A DNA stretch of 64,000 bases, taken from the NCBI GenBank assembly GCA_903772945.1, contig CAICTM010000026.1, forward strand, positions 115,382 through 179,381. The letters are read 5' to 3'. The stretch is from Seminavis robusta (Eukaryota; Bacillariophyta; Bacillariophyceae; Naviculales; Naviculaceae). Position numbers and translations under genes: made by a program. Every line of letters starts with the position of its first letter. Within the stretch, counting starts at the first letter, position 1. The notes under the pieces were generated by a model, which saw only the letters and a list, made by a program, of their open reading frames with translations, searched no databases and was not told the DNA's origin. Shown here piece after piece: positions 44,839 to 54,633 of this stretch.

Positions 44839-46495
44839 ATGAGACCGCTCGAAGCAGTGCTGTTATTGCTATGCGCATCTCATTCCATGCTAGGCATAGA
44901 TGCAAGAGGCCACAGAATCAGATTGAATACCTATGATACCAACAGAGGGAATGAGATCCAAAACAACGGTGGTGATTCCAGGGCATCCAGCAAAAAACCG
45001 ATTCGGGGTGTTCCTATCAGGGGCAGGAACAATGTCTTTGGAGATGTGGACGAAGGAGAGGGCAGCTATGAACCAGATGCTCTCAATGGGTATTATTCAT
45101 GGGATGAGACATCTACAAGGAACATCGATGCAACAAGGGGGAAACAGAAGAACCGAAAGCCAAAAAGGGGTAGAATGGAAAAAGACCGATCAAGACAAGA
45201 CTATGATAACGTTGTTCTCGTAGAAGAATCTTCAGAGGATCCGGGATTTGTTGGGGAACAAGGCACGGGATTTTCAACAAAGACACCATCGGCACCAGCT
45301 CAGAGACCTACAGACAAACCGACGCCGCGTCCCTCACGAGAGCCTACGCCTGAGCCTACTAATGTTGCAACTCCGAGACCGACAAATAGACCGACTCCGA
45401 ATCCAACCCCAGAAATCACTGAAGCTCCAACCTTCTACCCCAGTCAGAAGCCCGTTGAGACCCCAAGACCAACCATAATAACGAGGCCCCCAACAGAGCG
45501 ACCAACACCGAATCCAACACAACCTCCAGAACCAGAGCCACAGCCCACCGGGACGGATGTTCCGATACCCCCAGCACCTTCTACAGCGTTTTGTCGAAGT
45601 GACGCCGACGGTGCTTTTGGATCTATGAACGGAAAGAGCACAGAAGTCGATTATCTTTATCAAATCGAACTATTCTTAGGGCTCTCCATCCAGGATGCAA
45701 CAGCACAAGTGGAACAAGAACTAGTTGACTTGCTGCTTCCTAAAATGTTCCCACAGCAATGCAGGTTAAGGCGAAAACTTCAGGCTGCCAAGGCTGCCTA
45801 TGTCGGAATAAGCACAATGCCATCGGATTCCCATATTCCAGGATGTAAGTGACCAAAGAAAAAGTTTGGTTGTTATTTGAATTGGTCCGCTCACACTTGA
45901 TGTATTTCAAACCATAGTTGCTTGTGTTGGCAACTTTGTCGAGCCATGTTTTGTGGTGAGGGGCTGGGTTACAGTGTATTCGGTCAACATACCTCCTGAC
46001 ACCGTCGCAACTGAAGTATCGGGTTACATTTATGATATCTTGGAAAGTGGACAGATAGAGGAGGAAATAATGGATGTTCACAGAATTAGATCTCTTCGGG
46101 CGCCCAGCATGATGGAATCACCCAACAACCCTGAGAAAGTACCAGTCGCAAGTGCGGCGGTGTCAAACTCGGCGGGGACTCAGTCGTCTCCATCATCAAA
46201 CCGCCTACCTCCTGCCAGCAACAACCCTCTGCAAGCGGGTATAGTTGATTCCCCTCTTTCCTCAATGACGTCGACAAACCCCCCATTACAAACAAATGAA
46301 CCCTCTGAGAACACATCGTTCCTTCTAAGAATACCATGGTGGTTATGGCTTCTCATGCTTCTGTTCATATTGGTGCTCTGGGCTTTGATGGCTGCCGTCG
46401 AGAAGAAACTAGAGTTACGAAAAGAATCAGAATCAGAGGAGAAAGCACTTGCCCTTGAGAAGAAAGCCCTCGCACTTGCGAATCCAGCCGAATGA
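44839..46495 (+). CDS. PT-rich type I membrane protein, surface-family member 2
   Basis: Exons 44839-45844 and 45918-46495; 527 aa. The start at 44839 gives a signal peptide (MRPLEAVLLLLCASHSMLG); a longer upstream frame lacks one. After a polar basic/acidic region comes a PT/PR-rich stalk (residues about 140-245), then the family ectodomain: FCRSDADGAFGSM, YLYQIELFLGLS, LVDLLLPKMFPQQC, RRKLQAAKAAYVGIS and PSDSHIPG. The 73-bp intron (T|TT) sits exactly where it does in the other members, followed by FACVGNFVEPCFVVRGWVTVYS. A second Ser/Pro-rich stalk, one helix (IPWWLWLLMLLFILVLWALM) and a charged, Glu/Lys/Ala-rich cytosolic tail complete it. Function unknown; same family as 33301, 52452 and 54634. 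Confidence 0.75.
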
Positions 46496-47096
46496 ACGAG
46501 AGCTGCGAATAGAAAAGGCTAATTTCCCCCCCAAAATGAGTTTGTCTACCAGCTAGCCACTAGCGACCTTAGTAGGATTCAATCGATACAAAAGCATGGG
46601 TTTTGCTTTGCAACTCTGTAGACAAGTACCCAACTTTTCGTAGCAGGGGATTCTTCTAGCTAGCTGGTGCGTACAACCAGATAGCTATACGGGAAGTAGT
46701 GCATCAGCATTGGTGCCGTTTTCTGTAAAGCTTGGTGGAGTAAGGCTGTGGACTCAAAAACCAGCTGATAGAAAAAGATGTGCCTACTGTTCTTATGCTG
46801 TTACAATGTACACTGTGCGCATCTTCACAGATGCTATTGTGTGATCAACGTGTCCCAAAAGCTTTGCCGTTCGTCCAGGAAAGCCTTTGTTGGATCATGG
46901 TGCAGGTACGGTAGCTGGAAACCTGGTGGCTTCCCAATCCGAGAGCACGTCAAGTGCTCGGCTGCTCAAAGCCCCGTTCCAAGTTTCCTTGTGAACGTTT
47001 GTTGCTTTCGAAGCCTCCGTTTCAGCACTATGGTATATCCTATCCCAAGAATTACCCCCACCAAAAACGAATCAGTGAATTGTTCTGCAAGCCGCA
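46496..47096. other. Intergenic spacer
   Basis: About 600 bp, possibly including decayed 3' sequence of the minus-strand gene at 47097. CTAGCTAGCTGGTGC near 46655. No gene recognised. Confidence 0.5.
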
Positions 47097-47840
47097 TCAC
47101 TCGACACACTGTTCGACAAATTCGCTCGGAACTTGGATTTCGTTTAGTGCATTGTCTAGTTCGCTTTGGAGGTCGCTGCCATCTCCTGAGGGCTGCCCGA
47201 AGAAACCACTGACATCTGGTGGGAAGAATCCGTTTGTGGGTGCGCAGGTTGGCTTGTCTGTAATGACTGGGGTAACCGTGGGTGCATCTGTCTCTGGAAT
47301 AGTGACTTGGGGTGTTGGTACATACGTTGGAGATGGGGTGTAAACAATGACGGACATGGCCATCATTCCCTTGGATCTACTAGTACTTGCTACCGGTGAC
47401 CGTCCTTTGCCCTTGCCTTTGGATTTGCGCGATTTGGAAGCACTCTTGCTCTTTCCCTTTCCTCCTTTGCCCTTTCGGCTCTTGCTCCTTGAAGATGCGT
47501 AATAGACGTGCTCTTCCATCATGATTTCTTCCATGGCAACTTCTGTGGGAGCTTCGTGTCCATCTCGGCCCTGTCGGTTGGTTTTGCGGAAATCCCTGTC
47601 AAGTTGTATGGTGGAATGGGTGGCTCTAGAAGGTATGCTAATGACACGGGGTTCATCTCGAAAAGGGTCCTCGTATGCCTTTCGCTTCCTTGCTAGCTCT
47701 TTCCTCAATTCTGCGGCCTCGAATATATTGATGAGCGAGCGACGCTTAAAGGCTCCTCCTTCTTCTAGTTCACCCCTCATCTTGGCTTCGACGGAGAGCA
47801 ACAACAGAAAAAGCCACAACACTCTCCGTGGTCCGTTCAT
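47097..47840 (-). CDS. Short Lys/Ser/Gly-rich secretory protein, truncated family relative
   Basis: Single exon, 247 aa. Signal peptide at residues 1-19 (WLFLLLLSVEA), then KRRSLINIFEAAELR and YEDPFRDEPRVISI. This matches NIFNMRREPYKDPFAGEPR in the gene at 54634, so the two are related. Residues about 118-150 are extremely Lys/Ser/Gly-rich (SRKGKGGKGKSKSASKSRK and following), then a PT stalk (TYVPTPQVTIPETDAPTVTP). The protein ends soon after, near FVEQCVE, without the Cys-rich ectodomain, conserved intron or membrane helix of its relatives. Either it is a secreted short form or its 3' end has been lost. Silaffin-like composition is noted; function is inferred only. Confidence 0.65.
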   Translation of the reverse strand: MNGPRRVLWLFLLLLSVEAKMRGELEEGGAFKRRSLINIFEAAELRKELARKRKAYEDPFRDEPRVISIPSRATHSTIQLDRDFRKTNRQGRDGHEAPTEVAMEEIMMEEHVYYASSRSKSRKGKGGKGKSKSASKSRKSKGKGKGRSPVASTSRSKGMMAMSVIVYTPSPTYVPTPQVTIPETDAPTVTPVITDKPTCAPTNGFFPPDVSGFFGQPSGDGSDLQSELDNALNEIQVPSEFVEQCVE

Positions 47841-48187
47841 GGTTTGATCTGATCTCTTCTTTACTTTGAGCGAGGTATCTTCTTTCTCTTCTCTGTAAGC
47901 TTCTTCTTTGACACAGCTGCAGCTAATACGACGACAAGTATAATATCCTCAAGGCGACTGAATATTCCGCGTACCAAACCGAATTTGGGTATCTGCTGGG
48001 TTCAATTGAGTCAGTCCAATTGATGACTTGCTCTAAAAATGTGACTGGACGAACCAGAAATTTGAGACTCTGTAATTAGTCCAGGATACTTAGGGAAGTA
48101 CGAAACTCTTTTGGCTAAATACATAACAAAAAGTCTGGAGAAGCTGTCACGGTCCAGCTTCCTCACAATTTGGTTTCAATGGTCCCA
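47841..48187. other. Intergenic spacer
   Basis: A gap of 347 bp. TATAATAT at 47940-47947 lies about 100 bp upstream of the minus-strand start at 47840 and could be a TATA-type element. Otherwise nothing seen. Confidence 0.4.
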
Positions 48188-51100
48188 TCATTGCCCAATG
48201 CCATCGAGGACGTAAGGGAGTTCACAAAGCTGAGCCACTGTTGGACGAAGGATTTGATCGTACTGAAGACAGCTTCGGATGAACTCTTTGGCCATATCCG
48301 AGATACTTCGCTCTTGGGGGAAATTCACTTCTTTAGCGTTCAACATGGTATGATCTGACAACAGTCGATCTTGAGTCATCCCGTGGCCAAAGGGTCGCTT
48401 CCCATAGAGCATTTGGTAGAAAATCACTCCAATCGACCAGGTGTCCACTTTGTTGCTAATGCGGACTGTCACATCCTCTTCCATGATGAAACATTCTGGA
48501 GGAAGATACCAGTAAGTTCCTGCGCCTTGACTCGTCAGCTCCATGCTTTGGCCTACAAGATGAATGAGAAAATGGAAAGGTGAGCGTACTAGTATGCTGC
48601 CATCATGGCGGGGTAGTCATGGGCGTGTCACTTGCCTGGGTCATGGTGTTCCACAATCTTGCTCAACCCAAAGTCAGTAATCTTGGCGTCTCCTTGGGCA
48701 TCAAACAGAATATTGCCTAAAAGATGAAGGAGAAAAGGGATGTGTTAGCCATGGCAATTGCGCAAGATTTGTTTCCGTCTCATTCGTTCATTCACGCGCA
48801 CCTGGCTTGAGATCGTAATGTATAATGCCTTGTCGCCTTCCATCTGCAGAAGGGTGAGCGAGGTAGTTCATTCCGGAAAGAATCTGCAATAGAATCGCTC
48901 TAGCAGCTTTCTCTGGCAGTTTCCCTTGTTGCTTCAGTATCGTTTCCAGGTCAGTCCCGCCACAGAGCTCCAGAACAGTGCAGAACGAATTGGCGTCGAC
49001 TTCAAAGACGTCTAGCAATGACACAACTCGAGGGTGGCGCACACTGCGGTGGATATCGTACTCTCGAGACACGTGCTTAGTATAGTTTTCCTTCTTCTCG
49101 TCCGACCAGCGAGGATCCAGTTCATGGATCTTGACAGCCACTTCTTGCAATGCTTCCACATCGAAGGCACGCCAAACTTCACTGAAGCCGCCTTTTCCCA
49201 ACAGTGACATCAAGACGTAGCGATCGTTGAGCTGATTAAATATCAGTTGGAATAGACGAATAGACCGAATAGAGTGTCAGCAACACATCTTTCAGGCAAG
49301 CTTATGGGCGTGAACAATCAAGATAAGGGAAGTACCCATTCCGTACCTTGCGACGATCCCGAAATCTCGAGGCATCTTCGCTGTTAAGCCGCTTCCATGC
49401 TCGTACATGTTCGACCTTTTCTTCCTTGAGCTGCTGTTCTTCGGCTTGCAGATCTTGTAGCTTTTTCGTAACCGTGTCAAGATGAAACCGTGCCGATTCT
49501 GGGAGGAACGCGATATGTGAGTGGCATGCTGCCATGGCCTCGTCTCGTCTCGTGACAGTGCGACACCCAATAGCCGTCTTACCTAAAGCCTCTATGGCAT
49601 CTAACTTGGACTGGATCCTCCTTCCTTCCCCCGCCAATGTGCCTTTGTCCTTCTTGGCTGCTTCCTTGTTTTCCTTGTCCGCATCCTGATGATTGGACGC
49701 ATTCTTCTGTGCATTGGCATGTCGTTCTTCTAGCTGCTGCTTTTGCTCCAAGAGATCGTTTCGCCGTTCCTTCAATCTTCGCGTTGCAATACCATCCTCC
49801 CAATTCTCGACAATCCTCATCCCAACACGGGCATAGATTATTCGTCCGAGCCGGGTCGCATCGGCAGCCAACCGTTCTCGAGTGGCCTGGGCTTGGTCGA
49901 ATGCCTGTTGTCGCATCAAGTCTTCAATCACCGATCCCACTTGGCCGCGATAGGAAGCAGTCTTTTGCTTTTCCAAGACCAACTCTTGCTTGGCCTGTTG
50001 GAGTGCTGATTGCGTGGCTGTTTGGAGGATGGTCCGATTGTTAGAGACGGCCTTCAACTGGGCCTCCTTTTCTTGACACAATTGTTCCATTTGACGGCAT
50101 TTTTGTTGGAGCTGCGCTACTTGTTGATTGGGACTGGGAGTTGCAGCTAGATTGCTAAACTTTCCAGTGGCGCCTAGAGAGGGCCGACGAGGCGTAGTAG
50201 GTTGTTGTTCGGTGACTCCCTGAGAAGATGCCTTGTTCTTGGCCGTGGTTCCCTTGGTATTGTCCGATGCGCTCACTGCCGAGAAGAAATCGCGAATGAG
50301 GCGGTTGTTTTTGGGTGGCTTGTGTTTGGTACTACCACTGGTGCTGGTCCTGACAGGCGTCTGGTTGGAACGTGAGTTTGTATTGGCACTTGCCAAGGTC
50401 CCAGCAGCCTGAGCGGTAGAAGAGGATTCTTTTGCACTGGCGTGATTCTGAATATTTCCTTCGGATGATGAATGATTGCTCTTGGTATGAGTATCGGTGC
50501 CTGAGAATTGCAATTTTGTGCGCTTGCTTTCACCGTCATTGTTGTCTTTGTTGTTTGTGGTGGAGGAAGACTGTCGACGGGTTTGTTTCTTGCTCTTGGA
50601 GGGTTCCAGCTTGACCGGGGTGGACTTGCGCTTGGAAGAAGTCCTTTGATGGTTGTTGTTACTGGCAGTGGTCCTGTCCATGTTCAAAGCACGGGGGCTG
50701 CCTTTGGATTTTTTGGCGCCAGGTTGCTCCAGCAGTTCGGGAGGAGACTCTTTGACAATCTTCGCTGTTTGCTGACTTTGATGCGATCTCTTGACGGTCT
50801 GATAAGACGAGTTGGAAAAGGCTGGTTGGCTGTTGCTGTCGGTAGTGGCCAAGTCTTGCTGTGCAATTTTCCGCATGTGTTCCTCCGCAGCTCGACTGAC
50901 TGCTTCCAATGTGGCAGATGGAAATCCTTTTTGCGTGGACTGATTCTCTCTTCTGAGAGCATTAGCAAAATCAGGGGACGATGCCGAAAGCGTGGGTGCA
51001 TCAAATTGAAACGATTGCTGTGAAACTGCGGGAGACGAGAGTGGGTCCAACAGAGATGCGTCCAATGATAAGGGCGGTATACCCTTCAATTCAGGTTGCG

Positions 51101-51221
51101 GCGGATTGGGATGAGTTGGCATTCGAAGCCGTGCTTCCAACAGATCCAGACGATCAGCCAGGTTGGCATGGGCTCCTGGTGTACCGGTAGACGCTGTGCG
51201 CCTCTCCTCCTTATTAGACAT
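48188..51221 (-). CDS. TLK: Tousled-like serine/threonine kinase
   Basis: Four exons on the minus strand: 51221-49347, 49231-48802, 48716-48636, 48552-48188; 916 aa. TLKs phosphorylate the histone chaperone ASF1 and support chromatin assembly. Residues 1-350 are disordered, Ser/Thr/Gln/Asn/Lys-rich; residues about 360-620 are long coiled coils, as in the family. The kinase starts at YVLMSLLGKGGFSEVW (about 630), with VAVKIHELDPRW, IIHYDLKPGNILF (TLK-typical HYDLKP), ITDFGLSKIVE, LTSQGAGTYWYLPPECF and NKVDTWSIGVIFYQ, all close to TLK signatures. Intron 3 begins CAG|GCAAGT and ends TTGTAG: a GC-AG intron. Only this donor keeps the frame into GQSMELTSQG. The gene lies within the surface-protein cluster but has no evident link to it. 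Confidence 0.95.
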
Positions 51222-51880
51222 GGCTCTCTTGTTTGTTATCTATCTTTGGGTATATTGGTATCTGGAAGCTAATGATGATGGATGAATGATAATCTGGATG
51301 ATGGGCAGCCACAGCATTGCATGGCGCCTTTTTTCGCCGGCCCTGACCTCTTCGCGCCATCAGCAGACCATTTTAATAAGCCAGTCAGGTCACTAAATGA
51401 TTCCTGTCCCGAAACCTTCTTGAAAACTGTGGGAAGACAGAAGGTGCATTGAATGAAACCTAGCTTGGCTCGTACATTTACTCGTACATGTACCGGTACA
51501 TGTACTGGGCTTGATGCCAATGCTAGCTAGCTAGCTAGCTGGTAGGTAATAGTATGGTCTAGCTAGAAGGAGGCTTTTAGCTTGGGGTAATTGAAGATCG
51601 ACTATTCTGTCTGCTGGGTAGAGTGAGGGGCTACTTGGAACGATTGAAGGGAGACTAAACTAGAAGGTCAATTGGTCGGAACGGATCATGCTTGGCAGAG
51701 ATCCATCCAGGATCCAAACCAAAGAGACACTATAGGTTTCCTGGGCAGCTGAAAGCTTGTGGAAGGTTTGGTTGTTTTAGGTAAAGAACAGACAGCCGTA
51801 GGCTAGTGCCCTCAACTAGCATTTATCTAAAGGCAAAGGTTTCATTTTTTGTCTGTTTCTTAAAGGCAAGGCTAATCAGT

Positions 51881-52030
51881 CGCTTTGATAGCTTTAATCT
51901 TACTAGGGGAAACCGCACCATATGTACGTGTTCGCTTTGATAGCCTTAATCTTACTAGGGAAACCGCACCCTATGTACGTGTTCGCTTTGATAGCCTTAA
52001 TCTTACTAGGGAAACCGCACCATATGTACG
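51881..52030. repeat. Tandem repeat, three units of 51-52 bp
   Basis: Units start at 51881, 51933 and 51984 with CGCTTTGATAGC and run through CTTAATCTTACTAGGG, AAACCGCACC and TATGTACG. Copies are about 95% alike. Translation gives a repeated peptide, but there is no supporting gene context. Confidence 0.92.
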
Positions 52031-52031
52031 C

Positions 52032-52082
52032 GACACACACACACACACACACACCACAACACACACACACAACACACACACA
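52032..52082. repeat. (CA)n microsatellite
   Basis: About 50 bases of CA dinucleotides with CAACACAC interruptions, directly abutting the 51-bp tandem array. Confidence 0.9.
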
Positions 52083-52451
52083 AGATAAAGTTCAAAAGGC
52101 CCTCAGCTTGCTAGCTGGTAGTTGAGGGCAAAAGGCCCGCTTTTGGTTATTGTTGCCTCCCATGCCAGGAACATGAAGGCATCGGTATACGCGGTACCGG
52201 TGGCCATGGTTTTCCGAAGTGATCCAGAGCGTCGATAGTCGCCGTTTTTAACTAAGAAAAATGAGACAGCCGGGTCGTTTCTGGCCAAAAAATGGAGTGC
52301 TCTATCCAAACTCCTTGCTTCCTTTTGTTGTGGAACTTTGCATGGCCGTGCTGCATGCATCAGAAAGAGCAATCAGACGAAGTTTTCATCCAAGCGATCC
52401 AGCTTCTACAGAACTGTCATCCCTCCAGTGTTTTCACATGGTGATGTGACA

Positions 52452-53972
52452 ATGCGGATACCAAGGGTTGTGCTGTTCCTGCTAATCTTTGTTCTTGGGG
52501 CGTGCAGTGGATTGGGTGCGACGCGGCGGCGTGGCAGCAACATTTTCAATGGACGGACGCATCATCGATCAGGAGGCAAGGGGAATGGGGGCAAGGGGCA
52601 CTATACCGACACGGCTGCCGAAGGTGACGAAGAGCTTCCAATGCTGATTCTGGCATCCAGTACTAGTAGTAGGCGAAGTAAGGGAAAGGGGTACACCAGT
52701 GCGAACGTGGCTCTAGTTGAGGAAGAAGACGAAGACCTACCAATGTTGTATCTGGCAGGTAGCAGCAGCCGAAGCAAGGGAAAGGGTGGCAAAGGCAAGG
52801 GGAGTTACTATTCCATGTACTCCTACCGGCATTCCAAGAGCCGCAAAAGTAGCAGGAGTTACGTCGTGGAGGAGGAGGAAGTACCACCGGACGAAGTACC
52901 GATAGTAGTAGCCACCGACGAACCAACCATCATACCCGCCAATACCATCCTTCCAACCCTTGCCCCTACAGTTTTGGTCGACCTGGACGCTGATATTCCT
53001 GCCAGAAACGGCAAGCGATGCACAGTTGATACAACCCAAGGAACGTTTGGGTCCTTGCGAGGAGATCCAACTGTGGCAACTTATATCTACCAAGTTGAGA
53101 CACAACCAGAAATAACACGACAACAATTTCAAACTGAAATCATCCCTCAAATCGAGCTAGCCACGGCCGATGGAATGGTTCCGTACATCTTTGGGCAACT
53201 TTGCAACTTGTTTCGGCGGGAGCTCCAACAAGCCAATTCCATGTACCTGGGAATCAATATCAGGCCCTCGGATGAGGTTCTTGACGACAGTAAGTTCACA
53301 CTCATTCAATAGATCTGGACGAAAAACCAATGTTCTGCCAACTCAGACTGTCTACACTTTCTCTTTCATTCAGCTGACTGCAGCGGTGCGTTCTTTCAGC
53401 GTCCATGTTATGTCGTCAATGGACTCATGACACTCTACACTGTGGGTAAAACGTCAGAGAAAGTCCAGGCAGAAACAATCTGGATAATCAAGAATCTAGA
53501 CGAGAAATCTATTGCCAGCACAGTTCCAGGAGTCAACAAGATTGTAATACGGGGATCGCCAGCTGTCATTGCACCCGAAACTGCAAGCCCAACAATGCCC
53601 ATGGTAGCCCCTGATTTGACACCCATGCCACCACCCAGCCCAGCAACGCCCATGGTAGTCCCCGATTTGACACCCATACCAACCGTTACCGTGACAGCAC
53701 CTCCCACGCCAGCAATGACAACCACGATGGAACCAACAGTTGCATCCACGACAATTGCTCCCAGTCAAAATGCTCAACCACTGGTCCAAGAACCCAAATC
53801 ACCCGAAGAAGGAGAAGACGAAAGTGGTTTGGCATGGTGGAGATGGTTTTTGTTTGCAATCATTCTTGTCCTTACAATCGTGGCAATTGTCGTTGTTTAC
53901 AAGAAATGCGACAACAAAGAAGTGCAGAATGGGCATTCGACATTTGATCATGAAGAGGAAGAAATAATGTAG
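52452..53972 (+). CDS. Lys/Ser-rich, PT-rich type I membrane protein, surface-family member 4
   Basis: Exons 52452-53289 and 53374-53972; 478 aa; 84-bp intron, A|CT junction. The start at 52452 gives a signal peptide (VVLFLLIFVLGACSGLG). The next 120 residues are Lys/Ser/Gly/Arg-rich with SKGKGGKGKGSYYSMYSYR and two related blocks LPMLILASS and LPMLYLAGS, an internal duplication. Then come acidic and PT segments and the family ectodomain: RCTVDTTQGTFGSL, YIYQVETQPEIT, FRRELQQANSMYLGIN, RPSDEVLDD, and after the intron TDCSGAFFQRPCYVVNGLMTLYT. The stalk has repeats of MPMVAPDLTPMP / TPMVVPDLTPIP. A single helix (WFLFAIILVLTIVAIVVVY) and an acidic tail ending EEEEIM complete it. Function unknown; the Lys/Ser/Tyr/Gly composition recalls diatom silica-associated proteins. 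Confidence 0.78.
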
Positions 53973-54633
53973 TCTCGATTCTGAACCGATTGAGTCATTC
54001 CAATAGTCAGAGTCCGTCCTTGCTTTTGAAGCAGTCTGCATTTGAGGGTACCAGTATCTTGCATCATCAACAAGTGAAACAACGCTCAACTACACGAGAT
54101 TGCTGGAAGAATCGAATCGTCTTTTTTGCGACGATGCAAGAATAACTGTACATGTATAACTATTGTAACAACACAGAAAGAAAACTCGTTTAAGCTGGGC
54201 TACAGTGCTAGCTAGTACTAGTAGTTGATTCGAAACCAGTACTTCTTTCCATCAATACCTAGACTACCGTATCATCGTGTTACATAGTCTACATGGTGCG
54301 GTTCGGAAGCAACGAGCCGTGGGCCACGATCAAGCCGCGCTACTGAAAATGTGAGGAGCTCAATGGGTGGCCAGTTCGGAACGCGACTTAGACATCTTGC
54401 GCACTTAAAATTCATATTGTCTAACTATTGGAAGTCACCGTGGACATTAATGGCATCCGAATGCCCTATGTAACCAAATCTCAGTAAGAACCTTGTGCTT
54501 CATCTTTTCGACAGAGTGTTGGCATCAACACGGAATGAAATGCAATGAAACGATGAAGGGACTGACCTCGCAATGGTGCTAAGCATTACGACCACGAAGC
54601 CAAAGCTCATCAAGCCGTTACTATAACTCAACC
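53973..54633. other. Intergenic spacer between two tandem surface-family genes
   Basis: A gap of 661 bp; GCTAGCTAGTACTAGTAG near 54208-54226. No gene recognised. The ACCTAGACTACCGTA at 54257-54272 also occurs near 44450-44465, upstream of another family gene, and may be shared upstream sequence. Confidence 0.5.

Larger units (their letters stand above)
51222..52451. other. Intergenic spacer rich in simple repeats
   Basis: About 1.2 kb holding CTAGCTAGCTAGCTAGCT at 51523-51540, the 51-bp tandem repeat and the CA tract listed separately. ACATGTACCGGTACATGTAC near 51484-51503 is a near-perfect palindrome. No gene recognised. Confidence 0.6.

Noticed and set aside
51881-52030. Three regular repeats as a possible CRISPR array
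   Set aside because: The units are directly tandem without spacers, and the window is eukaryotic.
53435-53789. Minus-strand Gly/Val/Trp-rich frames
   Set aside because: Antisense of the PT-rich stalk of the gene at 52452.
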